Source: CALXOJ01 sp034120015
GTDB lineage: Bacteria; Spirochaetota; Spirochaetia; JAFGXN01
NCBI GenBank assembly: GCA_034120015.1
Contig: JAXEIF010000005.1
Coordinates: forward strand, 93,022-157,021
DNA length: 64,000 nucleotides
Direction: 5' to 3'
Of the stretch, positions 35,612-43,173 are shown piece by piece. The notes below the pieces were generated by a model that saw only the letters and a program-made list of their open reading frames with translations, did not search any database and was not told where the DNA came from. The position numbers and the translations under genes are program-made. The stretch's first letter is position 1. Every line of letters begins with the position of its first letter.

Positions 35612-36844
35612 TTATAAAGATTCGGCTTTTTCGATCAGCGCCGTTCCGAGTTCGAATGCTTTATAGAAAGCGGAAAGGGCAAGCCATTCACATCTGCTGT
35701 GAAAATTGTGTCCGCCGGCAAACAGGTTCGGACACGGAATACCCAATTCGCTCAACCGCGCACCGTCCGTACCGCCGCGCACCGATTCAATCCGCGGTTC
35801 GATACCGGTTTCCTTCATGGTTTCCAAAAGAAAACCGACCAGTTCGGCAGGAATGAACGACTTCATATTCCGATACTGCCATGCAACTTTTACGTCGATA
35901 CAACACCCCGGATACCGGCGTTCCGTCTCTACCGCCAGATTCTTCAGAAACGCAATCCGTTTCTCCATTTCTTCTCCGTCAAAATCTCGCAAAATGACGG
36001 TAACCGATGATTTTTCGATTTCACCGCTGACAGCCGTCGGACAGTAATAACCTTCTTTTCCCTCCGTTGTTTCGGGCTTTTCGAATAACGGCAGAGCCGC
36101 AATCAGAGAGGCCGCCACATCGACTGCGTTCACCAGCTTCCCTTTCGCCTGCCCCAAATGAATGACTTTTCCCGCAACGGAAAAAGTAACGGAAACGGCA
36201 TGAAAACATTCGTATTCGACTTCCCCCAGCGTCCCCCCGTCGAATGTAAAAGCGTACTTCGGGGAAAAAGCATCCAAAGGCGGATTTTCCATTCCCCGCC
36301 CGACCTCTTCATCGGTTGTCAGCATAAAATACAAAGGACCGTGAGCGGGCTGTTCCGTGACAATTTTCCGTATCATTCCGAGAAGAATTGCAACACCCGC
36401 CTTATCATCCGCTCCCAATAACGTCTCACCTGTCGAAGTAATCAGATCATCTCCTTTAAACCGGAGAAGATCGGGAAATTCCTCGGGAGAAAGAACGGTT
36501 CCGTTTTCCAAACGGACGATGCCGCCGCGGTAATGGCGTACAATCCGCGGCGATACATCAAATCCGCTGCAATCGGGAGAAGTATCGATATGAGCCAAAA
36601 ATCCGAACGGAACAACGTTCTCTTTTCCCCCGGATGCCGGAAAAAAAAGTGTCAGATAGCCGTTTTCATGCAAAACAGGAGAAAGTCCCCACGAAGATAA
36701 AAGTCCGGACAATCTCTCCAAAAGCAAAATCTGCGCCTCGGTCGTCGGCTTGGAATCGGATTCGGGCGACGACATACTCGGCGTTTTTACCAGTGAAACA
36801 AACATATCCAGCAAAAAACGCCGATCCGATTCAGTTATTTCCAT
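35612..36844 (-). CDS. pepT: Peptidase T (tripeptide aminopeptidase)
   Basis: A 410-residue cytoplasmic zinc peptidase of family M20 that removes the N-terminal residue of tripeptides. Metal-site motifs: FLAHIDTSPD, LLGADDKAG, MLTTDEEVGRG, FTFDGG and the C-terminal NLFAGGHNFHSRCEW. Length matches PepT. The start at 36844 has a good AGGAG site and matches the family N-terminus; the longer reading to 36892 is unlikely. It overlaps the PTS IIA gene by 14 bases. Confidence 0.93.
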   Translation of the reverse strand: MEITESDRRFLLDMFVSLVKTPSMSSPESDSKPTTEAQILLLERLSGLLSSWGLSPVLHENGYLTLFFPASGGKENVVPFGFLAHIDTSPDCSGFDVSPRIVRHYRGGIVRLENGTVLSPEEFPDLLRFKGDDLITSTGETLLGADDKAGVAILLGMIRKIVTEQPAHGPLYFMLTTDEEVGRGMENPPLDAFSPKYAFTFDGGTLGEVEYECFHAVSVTFSVAGKVIHLGQAKGKLVNAVDVAASLIAALPLFEKPETTEGKEGYYCPTAVSGEIEKSSVTVILRDFDGEEMEKRIAFLKNLAVETERRYPGCCIDVKVAWQYRNMKSFIPAELVGFLLETMKETGIEPRIESVRGGTDGARLSELGIPCPNLFAGGHNFHSRCEWLALSAFYKAFELGTALIEKAESL

Positions 36845-37295
36845 AATATCCTCCTTGAAACACCGCAACGACCTCTTCCGGCGTCGATGCACCGAGCAGA
36901 CGCCGGCGCCAGCGGACCAGACTGAGACATCCGCTTAAATCTGCCAGAAAACGGAGATGCCCCGAAAAATCCGTTTCGGGAGATAAAATCAGAATGACCA
37001 CCCGGGAAAGGGAGCCGTCCGGCGAAGAAAAATCGATTCCCCGGCAGGAATAACCTATACAGACAACAATCCGATCCAACTGTGCTATCCGTGCATGAGG
37101 GACCGCCACCCCCCACCCGATACCGGTCGAAGCCCTGCGTTCACGTTCCGAAACAGCCTCAATAATTTTCTGTTCGTCGGGCCGCCCCTCCGTACGGCAA
37201 AAAAGCGACACCAGTTCGGATACTGCCTCATCACGCGTCTGCGCCTGTAAATTCATAATTATCCGACCGATACAGACAGGTGATTCTTTACCCAT
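36831..37295 (-). CDS. PTS EIIA domain protein (PtsN/fructose type)
   Basis: A 154-residue single-domain phosphocarrier. The active histidine is in GVAVPHARI, the family phosphorylation site, and ASTGIGWG precedes it as usual. No transport domains are fused or adjacent, so a regulatory PtsN-like role is more likely than sugar uptake. The start could be at 37295 or at the internal ATG 13 codons later, closer to the usual N-terminus of the domain. It is co-transcribed with an outer-membrane protein and pepT. Confidence 0.85.
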   Translation of the reverse strand: MGKESPVCIGRIIMNLQAQTRDEAVSELVSLFCRTEGRPDEQKIIEAVSERERRASTGIGWGVAVPHARIAQLDRIVVCIGYSCRGIDFSSPDGSLSRVVILILSPETDFSGHLRFLADLSGCLSLVRWRRRLLGASTPEEVVAVFQGGYYGNN

Positions 37296-37304
37296 ACTGC
37301 AGAT

Positions 37305-38099
37305 TTAAAACATCATTCCGAAACCGAGATAAATTCCCGGATACATTACGGTTTCCACACGATTTCTGTTGAGCAGATTATTCTCAGAAGAAAAGCCGGC
37401 AGTAAAGTCGGCTTTCAGAGAAATCGAAAACCCACCCTGCAGGATAAAATCAAAACCGACAAACGGTGCTATCATACCGCACGGCAGCGCGATTTCGTCA
37501 TACTGCGCATTAATGGCTTTCAGATATCCCGATTCAAGCAGCTGAAGAAATCCTCCCTGCACGCCGCCGAAAAAAGAAACCCACGAAGCCAAAGGATAAA
37601 TGCCTCCGATAAGGGCCCGTAAGGTGAGAACCTTCATCGATGAATTGCTGGTTTCCAAAAAATTATTTGTATCGTCAAACAGGAACGTCCCGCCCCACGA
37701 AAAGCCGCCGCCGACAAGAAGATAATCCAACAGCACCCAACGCAATTCTATATCAACACCGCCGTTCAGTTTTGAGGCAACGGGTGTTCCGCCGTAATTG
37801 GGGTCGAAAGCATAATCCTCGACAAAATCGACTCCCGTTCCCATATAAAACGGATAAAAAAGACTGACTGTCAGAGAAGTCCGGGCCTTGACTTTCCTGT
37901 TTTCCTGCGGAAGCGACTCGGATGTCGCAGCCGGTTCACTCTTTCCGGGCATCGTTTCATCCGGGAACAAAAAATCACCGGTAAAATTTCCGTTCTCATC
38001 GACCGTAAATTCGACAATTTCACTGTCATCATCCAAAGCGTACAAAACACCTCCCGATAAAGACAGCAGCAGAAAAAAGAAAATACCGGTTTTTTTCAT
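37305..38099 (-). CDS. Outer-membrane beta-barrel-like protein
   Basis: A 264-residue exported protein with signal peptide (GIFFFLLLSLSGGVLYA), an acidic N-terminal linker, and a C-terminal ~180 residues of alternating aromatic/hydrophobic strands ending LGFGMMF, a barrel-type end. The family cannot be named. The start at 38099 sits on the glycerophosphodiesterase stop (TGATG), so translation should be coupled. Confidence 0.7.
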   Translation of the reverse strand: MKKTGIFFFLLLSLSGGVLYALDDDSEIVEFTVDENGNFTGDFLFPDETMPGKSEPAATSESLPQENRKVKARTSLTVSLFYPFYMGTGVDFVEDYAFDPNYGGTPVASKLNGGVDIELRWVLLDYLLVGGGFSWGGTFLFDDTNNFLETSNSSMKVLTLRALIGGIYPLASWVSFFGGVQGGFLQLLESGYLKAINAQYDEIALPCGMIAPFVGFDFILQGGFSISLKADFTAGFSSENNLLNRNRVETVMYPGIYLGFGMMF

Positions 38100-38851
38100 C
38101 AGTATATCCCCGCATCCCTCAGCGTTAAAGGACAGTTTGTACAAATTCCGACCACACCGCTGTTTTTCAACCGCAATGCTTCCCTGGCATCATTGACCGT
38201 CCAGGTCATAACCGGCAGATTCCGTTTTTTCAGACCTTTACACATCCGTCCCGATTCAATCAGCTGCCGTCCCGGTTTCAGATGCGTCGAACGGGCGATG
38301 TACCACCCCTGTCCCCGTTTATAAATATACGGAACATCATCGTCTTCGGCAAAAATCACGGCCGTCAGCGGAAATCCTTTTTTCCGGGCACGGCGTACGA
38401 CAAACGGATTAAAAGATGAAATCATACTGCAATGAGCGATGCCTTTTTCCCGAACCATTTTCAATACATCATCAACCAGTTTTTTATCTCCGAAAAAAAG
38501 AGGCGTTTTGATTTCGATATCGTAAAAAACACGATCCCCAAGCAAATCAATCACTTCCTCGAAGAGAGGAATTTTCTCTCCCGCAAAACGGGCATCGAAT
38601 GACGATCCGGCATCAAGCGACCGCAATACGATAAAAGGCGTTTCCTCGACACTGTAATCGGTTCCGCAAATGCGCTTTGTATGAAAGTCGTGAATCACAA
38701 CAAGCTCTCCCGTTGCACAGCGGTGAACATCCAATTCGATTGCCGGAATTTTATTTTCCAAAACCCAGCGAAAAGCCGCCAATGTATTTTCGGGAGCATC
38801 TGTTTTTCCGCCCCTGTGAGCAAACAATAAAGGAATTTTCGTATCAGTCAC
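38099..38851 (-). CDS. glpQ: Glycerophosphodiester phosphodiesterase
   Basis: A 250-residue GDPD-fold enzyme releasing glycerol-3-phosphate from lipid head-group diesters. The active-site segments are plain: FAHRGGKTDAPENTLAAF, IELDVHRCATGELVVIHD and VMTWTVNDA near the end. There is no signal peptide, so it is probably cytoplasmic, more like UgpQ than the periplasmic lipoprotein GlpQ of treponemes. It is the first gene after a strong promoter. Confidence 0.9.
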   Translation of the reverse strand: MTDTKIPLLFAHRGGKTDAPENTLAAFRWVLENKIPAIELDVHRCATGELVVIHDFHTKRICGTDYSVEETPFIVLRSLDAGSSFDARFAGEKIPLFEEVIDLLGDRVFYDIEIKTPLFFGDKKLVDDVLKMVREKGIAHCSMISSFNPFVVRRARKKGFPLTAVIFAEDDDVPYIYKRGQGWYIARSTHLKPGRQLIESGRMCKGLKKRNLPVMTWTVNDAREALRLKNSGVVGICTNCPLTLRDAGIY

Positions 38852-38883
38852 ACAACCCTCCGCATGCCGTCCGGCACTTTTTT

Positions 38884-38912
38884 ACATTACCACAAGGAAG
38901 AACGCATGTCAA
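38884..38912 (-). promoter_or_regulatory. Promoter of the glpQ-pepT operon
   Basis: On the minus strand TTGACA (38912-38907), 17-base spacer, TAATGT (38889-38884). Confidence 0.7.
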
Positions 38913-38916
38913 CTTC

Positions 38917-40425
38917 TCACCCTTTCACCCGTTCGATTCTGAGGATTTCATCCCCGGAAGCGACTATCCGGTAACGGTAATCACTGTATACGGGTGTCTT
39001 TGTACCGCTGTCCTTTTCGGTGATCGATAAAATCAGCCCGATATGGTAAACCCGTTGCGCCTGCACCGTTTCGAGCCGGTTTTCTTCGTTCAAAACACAT
39101 AAATCCTCGACGGCGGTATCCATTTTGTGAAAACACCGCCGCAAATCAAACCGAAGAATATCCGTTACACTGGGAAGCCTCGGATGATTCTGTGTCAGAC
39201 GGCGGCTCTTAAATATTGTCCGTTTTTCGAAACGGACAATATTTTCGGAAAGCAGATATTTATCGAGTTTGTTTTTATCCCGCTCCCGCAACTCTTTAAT
39301 CGGCGCCGGCAAACGATCCATGCGGGTAAAAGACATCCACTCGCGGCTGAAGCCGCTTCGTTTGCGGCTTTTCGGATCAATCAGATACTGCTCCCGGTCG
39401 GCCGCAAAAATCGGGGACATTTTTTTTGAATATTCTTTCAGATTGTCCTTAATCTGATCACGCAAAACATACGCCAGAACACCGCTGAGAATCCACAAAG
39501 CCGGCTGATTCATAAACTTGTTAACAATCAGCAATGTTAATAGAAGAAAAATAAACATTGCTATTCCCGTCGAAATGGAAATCAGCAGCAGACTGACCTG
39601 TTTCGGGTTTCGCGAATCGGTTCGCGACATATGAAGATTCAGCTCCGCCCACTTTCGGATACTGTGTTCGCGAAAAATGAAGGATTCATTTTTTTTGTTG
39701 TTATATTTATATGTATAATGAAGATATTCCTGTTCTTTCCTGTAATCGATATTCGCGCGTATTTCCGCCGCACAAATTTCAACCAGCTCCTCTTCCCGTC
39801 CGATGAGTGCCGTATCGTAAACGTACCAGAGCCATTTTTCGTAATCCAGATAAACACCCTCATCGACCCAGCGATAACTCCACCTCAGCTCTTCATCCTG
39901 ACGGTCATCATAAAAGAAATCGTGATATTTATGAAATTCATCAAAGACCTTACCGATTTTATCCCGGTAATTTTGAAAAATCTCAATCGGATGATAATCC
40001 TCTTCATCGACCTTGTGCTTCAGCTTCCGGAATTCCGATTTCAGTATATCCATCCGATCATGAAAAATGTTATAGAATGTTTTCAGTTCGTAAATAATCG
40101 CTTCTCTGTTCTGCGGTTTCTCGAAATGGTAATCGGAAATCAGCGAATCAATCCTCCAAAGCGGATTGGTTTTGATGTGGTGATTAAGCAGGTCGTCGAG
40201 AGAAAAATCGAGAATACTGAAACGGGTATAAGAAAAATAATCTTCGAAAAAATCTTCGGAGGAATAAGTGGAGGAATTGATTCCCAACTGCGACGGAATG
40301 AAGAAATAACCCGTGAAATCGTACGTGTTGGTATCGATTTTCTTTTTACGTGCAATCGGATATTCCAGTTTCAATTCGACCTGAAACGGTCCGCGCTTGG
40401 CAATTTTAACCTTTACTTCCCCCAT
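38917..40425 (-). CDS. Conserved hypothetical protein with two membrane segments
   Basis: A 502-residue protein I do not recognise. Residues ~1-280 are soluble and rich in aromatic and charged residues. Two hydrophobic segments at ~290-335 (VSLLLISISTGIAMFIFLLL and ALWILSGVLAYVL) look membrane-spanning, and ~170 residues follow with EYSKKMSPIFAADREQYLID and an R/K-rich part. No catalytic motif is visible. It overlaps the radical SAM gene by 20 bases (start 40425, preceded by a GGGG-rich site), so it is in the same operon. Confidence 0.65.
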   Translation of the reverse strand: MGEVKVKIAKRGPFQVELKLEYPIARKKKIDTNTYDFTGYFFIPSQLGINSSTYSSEDFFEDYFSYTRFSILDFSLDDLLNHHIKTNPLWRIDSLISDYHFEKPQNREAIIYELKTFYNIFHDRMDILKSEFRKLKHKVDEEDYHPIEIFQNYRDKIGKVFDEFHKYHDFFYDDRQDEELRWSYRWVDEGVYLDYEKWLWYVYDTALIGREEELVEICAAEIRANIDYRKEQEYLHYTYKYNNKKNESFIFREHSIRKWAELNLHMSRTDSRNPKQVSLLLISISTGIAMFIFLLLTLLIVNKFMNQPALWILSGVLAYVLRDQIKDNLKEYSKKMSPIFAADREQYLIDPKSRKRSGFSREWMSFTRMDRLPAPIKELRERDKNKLDKYLLSENIVRFEKRTIFKSRRLTQNHPRLPSVTDILRFDLRRCFHKMDTAVEDLCVLNEENRLETVQAQRVYHIGLILSITEKDSGTKTPVYSDYRYRIVASGDEILRIERVKG

Positions 40426-41626
40426 AAATATCCCCCCACAACTTTTCGGCATAAGCCTTTTTCATCGCCGCTTCGAAAGCTTCATTGCTTTCGTATTCGT
40501 ACCCGAAAACATCATTCCACAACCGGACATCTTCCATACAAAGATAGAAGAAAACCGATTCTTTCCATGATGACGGAAAACTTCCGTAAACCGTCCGGAA
40601 CAGCTCCTTCTTACGTTCATAAGGATACGAAAATTTTCCGGCAATTTCTTCGGTTTCCATTTGAAGGATTTTCGTCCGCAATCCCCGCTCCCGGATTTGC
40701 CTCATCACAGGACGGATAAAGGTGAGCGTTCCCATGGAAACCGTTACCGTTTCTTCCGGAGAAAAAAGCTCCGTTAAACGGCGAACCACCGCGGCGTATT
40801 CGTCCTGCCATCCGCGGTAATAAACAATCGGATGAAAATGAAACCCGACCCGGATGCCGGCATCCGCTGCACGCCGGGCCGCCTCCAACCGCGCCGTCAG
40901 ATCGGCTGTCAGACGCTCTTCGTTGGCAATGACCGTTTGCGTATTCAGACTCCATGTCGCAAACAAATTCGGCGGCACATTCATCCGGCACAACTCCGCT
41001 ACACGGCTGCTTTTCGTTTTCAGTTCGAGCAGCACCCGCGGATTGCGGGCGGCAAAGCCGACAACCGCGTCCAGAACCCCTTCCCGGTCGCCCCACATCA
41101 GCGAATCGGACGACTGCCCCGTGCCGATATGATACCATTCGTTCGGATCCAGCTCCCGCTCCCATTCCGCCAGCCGTTCTTTCAGGTCGGCGCGGAACAC
41201 AACCCGGTTACCGTGATAAAACGACTGAATCGAGCAGTAGGTGCAGTCAAACCCGCACTGCATAACCGCATCCAGCGTTAAAAGACCGCAGCATCGCGTT
41301 TTGGGTGAATACACGGGACAGCGTCCGGCAATTTTTTCGGCACGCCGTTCCGCAACACATTCGGGAACAGCCGCGGTAAAAGGCGGAGGATTGCCGTAAA
41401 TTTTCTCCGCACCGCGGACGGCATTATACGCCGCCGTAAAATCGGCAATGATTTTTTTGACCGCCGCTTTCCCGGTTGTTTTTCCGGCCGCCTCGGGATG
41501 CCAAAACCGGGCGGGATCTTCGTCCCACTGCTCCAAATCACCGGACATCTGCTCCAACAGTCTTTTTTCCTGAAACGTCAGGGGGTATGCCTTTTCGACT
41601 TTCGTCAGAAACGCCTTTGCGGTCAT
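40406..41626 (-). CDS. Radical SAM protein of the spore-photoproduct-lyase family
   Basis: A 406-residue protein. The cluster motif is CGFDCTYC (C-x3-C-x2-C) inside LLTLDAVMQCGFDCTYCSIQ, and the later GTGQSSDSLMWGD and LELKTKS segments match SplB-like proteins. True SplB repairs the spore thymine dimer, but this organism type does not sporulate, so the family member here may repair or modify another substrate. The start at 41626 overlaps the permease stop (ATGA). Longer in-frame readings would run into the permease gene. Confidence 0.82.
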   Translation of the reverse strand: MTAKAFLTKVEKAYPLTFQEKRLLEQMSGDLEQWDEDPARFWHPEAAGKTTGKAAVKKIIADFTAAYNAVRGAEKIYGNPPPFTAAVPECVAERRAEKIAGRCPVYSPKTRCCGLLTLDAVMQCGFDCTYCSIQSFYHGNRVVFRADLKERLAEWERELDPNEWYHIGTGQSSDSLMWGDREGVLDAVVGFAARNPRVLLELKTKSSRVAELCRMNVPPNLFATWSLNTQTVIANEERLTADLTARLEAARRAADAGIRVGFHFHPIVYYRGWQDEYAAVVRRLTELFSPEETVTVSMGTLTFIRPVMRQIRERGLRTKILQMETEEIAGKFSYPYERKKELFRTVYGSFPSSWKESVFFYLCMEDVRLWNDVFGYEYESNEAFEAAMKKAYAEKLWGDIYGGSKG

Positions 41627-42945
41627 AGCGAAAAACTTTTTACCAGGGTGTATGCCAGAAAGAAAGCTGCCAAACCCCATGTCAGGGGTGAAACTTCTTT
41701 TACCCGCCCCGAGACGATTTTCAGAAGGACGTACGAAAGCACACCCCAAACAATCCCCTGTGCGATACTGTAAGTAAACGGAATCGCCGCCAGGCACAAA
41801 AACGACGGAATACCCTCTGTCGGATCATCGAAATCGATGGCCCTGACGCCTTTGATCATCAGAAAGCCGACAAACACCAGTGCTGGCGCCACCGCCGCCG
41901 CCGGCACCAGCAAAAACAGAGGTCCGAAAAAAAGCGCTGCCAGAAAAAGTACAGCTGTTACCAAAGATGCCAAACCGGTCCGCGCCCCCGCCGCAATACC
42001 GGCCGTACTTTCCATAAAACTGGTCACGGTCGATGTTCCGAGCGCCGCACCGCAAACGGTTCCGACGGCATCGGCCAAAAAAGCCTGCCTGATTTTCGGA
42101 ACGGAACCGTCCTTACCGGCAAGACCCGTTTCCTGAGCCACTCCGACAAAAGTACCGACAGTGTCGAACATATCGACAAACAGAAATGTCACGAAAACAA
42201 CAAAAAATTCGAACGACAAAATACCCGAAAAATCAAATGCAAACAAAAGCGGTGCTTTTGGCACGGAAACCGGACTGAAATGCTCCGGAATAACGGTTGC
42301 ATGCAGCGGAATGCCGGCAACCGCCGTTACAAAAATACCGATTAAAAGACTGCCGGGAATTTTCAACGCATAAAGCGACAGCGTTACCGCCAAACCGATA
42401 ACGGTTGTCCAAAAGGTTCCGTTTGCTTCTCCCATGGCCAAAACGGCTCCGTTTCCGGATGTCACAACACCCGCATTGGATAGTCCGACCAAAGTGATAA
42501 ACAGACCGATACCGACGGCAATCGCCCGCTTCAGATTAGAGGGAAGCGAGGCCGCAATCATCTCCCGAATCCGGAAAAAAGAAAGAAGGATAAAGACAAT
42601 CCCTTCCAGAAAAACAGCCGTCAGCGCTGTTTCCCAACTGTATCCCATACCGAGAACAACGGTTTGCGCAAAAAAAGCATTGATCCCCATTCCCGAAGCC
42701 AGCGCAATCGGAAGATTGGCCGCCAGCGCCATAAACACGGTTGCAATTACCGCCGACAAAACGGTTGCCGTAAAAACAGCAGTCGCCCCCGGGCCTTCCG
42801 GACCGCCCAAAATCATCGGATTGACAGCCAGAATATAAGACATCGTCAAAAAAGTGGTGATTCCCCCGATGATCTCTCTCGAAAAAGAAGAACCGCGCTC
42901 TCCGATACAAAAAAAGGAATCGACTTTACCGGCAATTTTATTCAT
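41623..42945 (-). CDS. AzgA-type purine (hypoxanthine/guanine/adenine) permease
   Basis: A 440-residue inner-membrane transporter with 12-14 predicted helices. Family signatures are EIIGGITTFLTMSYILAVNP, NAFFAQTVVLGMGYSWETAL and FVDMFDTVGTFVGVAQETGL, all typical of the AzgA/PbuG branch of the NCS2 superfamily. The likely cargo is hypoxanthine, guanine or adenine. The start at 42945 is 7 bases after a TATAAT box without any Shine-Dalgarno sequence. Confidence 0.92.
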   Translation of the reverse strand: MNKIAGKVDSFFCIGERGSSFSREIIGGITTFLTMSYILAVNPMILGGPEGPGATAVFTATVLSAVIATVFMALAANLPIALASGMGINAFFAQTVVLGMGYSWETALTAVFLEGIVFILLSFFRIREMIAASLPSNLKRAIAVGIGLFITLVGLSNAGVVTSGNGAVLAMGEANGTFWTTVIGLAVTLSLYALKIPGSLLIGIFVTAVAGIPLHATVIPEHFSPVSVPKAPLLFAFDFSGILSFEFFVVFVTFLFVDMFDTVGTFVGVAQETGLAGKDGSVPKIRQAFLADAVGTVCGAALGTSTVTSFMESTAGIAAGARTGLASLVTAVLFLAALFFGPLFLLVPAAAVAPALVFVGFLMIKGVRAIDFDDPTEGIPSFLCLAAIPFTYSIAQGIVWGVLSYVLLKIVSGRVKEVSPLTWGLAAFFLAYTLVKSFSL

Positions 42946-42952
42946 GTTTCGA

Positions 42953-42981
42953 ATTATATCACAGGAAAGCACAAACTGCAA
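42953..42981 (-). promoter_or_regulatory. Promoter of the purine permease gene, possibly leaderless
   Basis: On the minus strand TTGCAG (42981-42976), 17-base spacer, TATAAT (42958-42953). Transcription would begin at or within a base or two of the ATG at 42945. Confidence 0.8.
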
Positions 42982-42994
42982 TCAAAAACACCCC

Positions 42995-43023
42995 TTGACA
43001 TTTCCCGAAATATCGGAAATAAT
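42995..43023 (+). promoter_or_regulatory. Promoter of tRNA-Thr
   Basis: TTGACA (42995-43000), 17-base spacer, AATAAT (43018-43023). The tRNA begins 12 bases later. Confidence 0.75.
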
Positions 43024-43034
43024 AAGTCAACTGC

Positions 43035-43106
43035 GCCACTTTAGCTCAGGGGTAGAGCAACGCACTCGTAATGCGTAGGTCGTGGGTTCAAATCCCATGA
43101 GTGGCT
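43035..43106 (+). tRNA. tRNA-Thr(CGT)
   Basis: A complete cloverleaf. The acceptor stem is GCCACTT/GAGTGGC, the D stem GCTC/GAGC, the anticodon stem ACGCA/TGCGT with loop CTCGTAA (anticodon CGT, reads ACG), and the T arm GTGGG-TTCAAAT-CCCAT. The discriminator base is T at 43106, and CCA is not encoded. A T-rich tract follows immediately and can end the transcript. Confidence 0.95.
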
Positions 43107-43125
43107 TTTCTTTTTTTCTTTTCTG

Positions 43126-43153
43126 TAAATTATATACTTTTTCTTTCCGATAG
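43126..43153 (+). promoter_or_regulatory. FliA (sigma-28)-like promoter before the chemotaxis receptors
   Basis: TAAA (43126-43129), 16 bases, TCCGATAG (43146-43153), close to the sigma-28 consensus TAAA-N15-GCCGATAA. It ends 20 bases before the start codon of the first receptor. Confidence 0.6.
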
Positions 43154-43173
43154 AAGAGAGAGGAAGTATTTTC

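Noticed and set aside
39631..40719. 362-codon open frame on the plus strand
   Set aside because: It lies antisense to the conserved hypothetical gene (38917-40425), has no ribosome-binding site or family motif, and its sequence is what antisense of an aromatic-rich protein gives.
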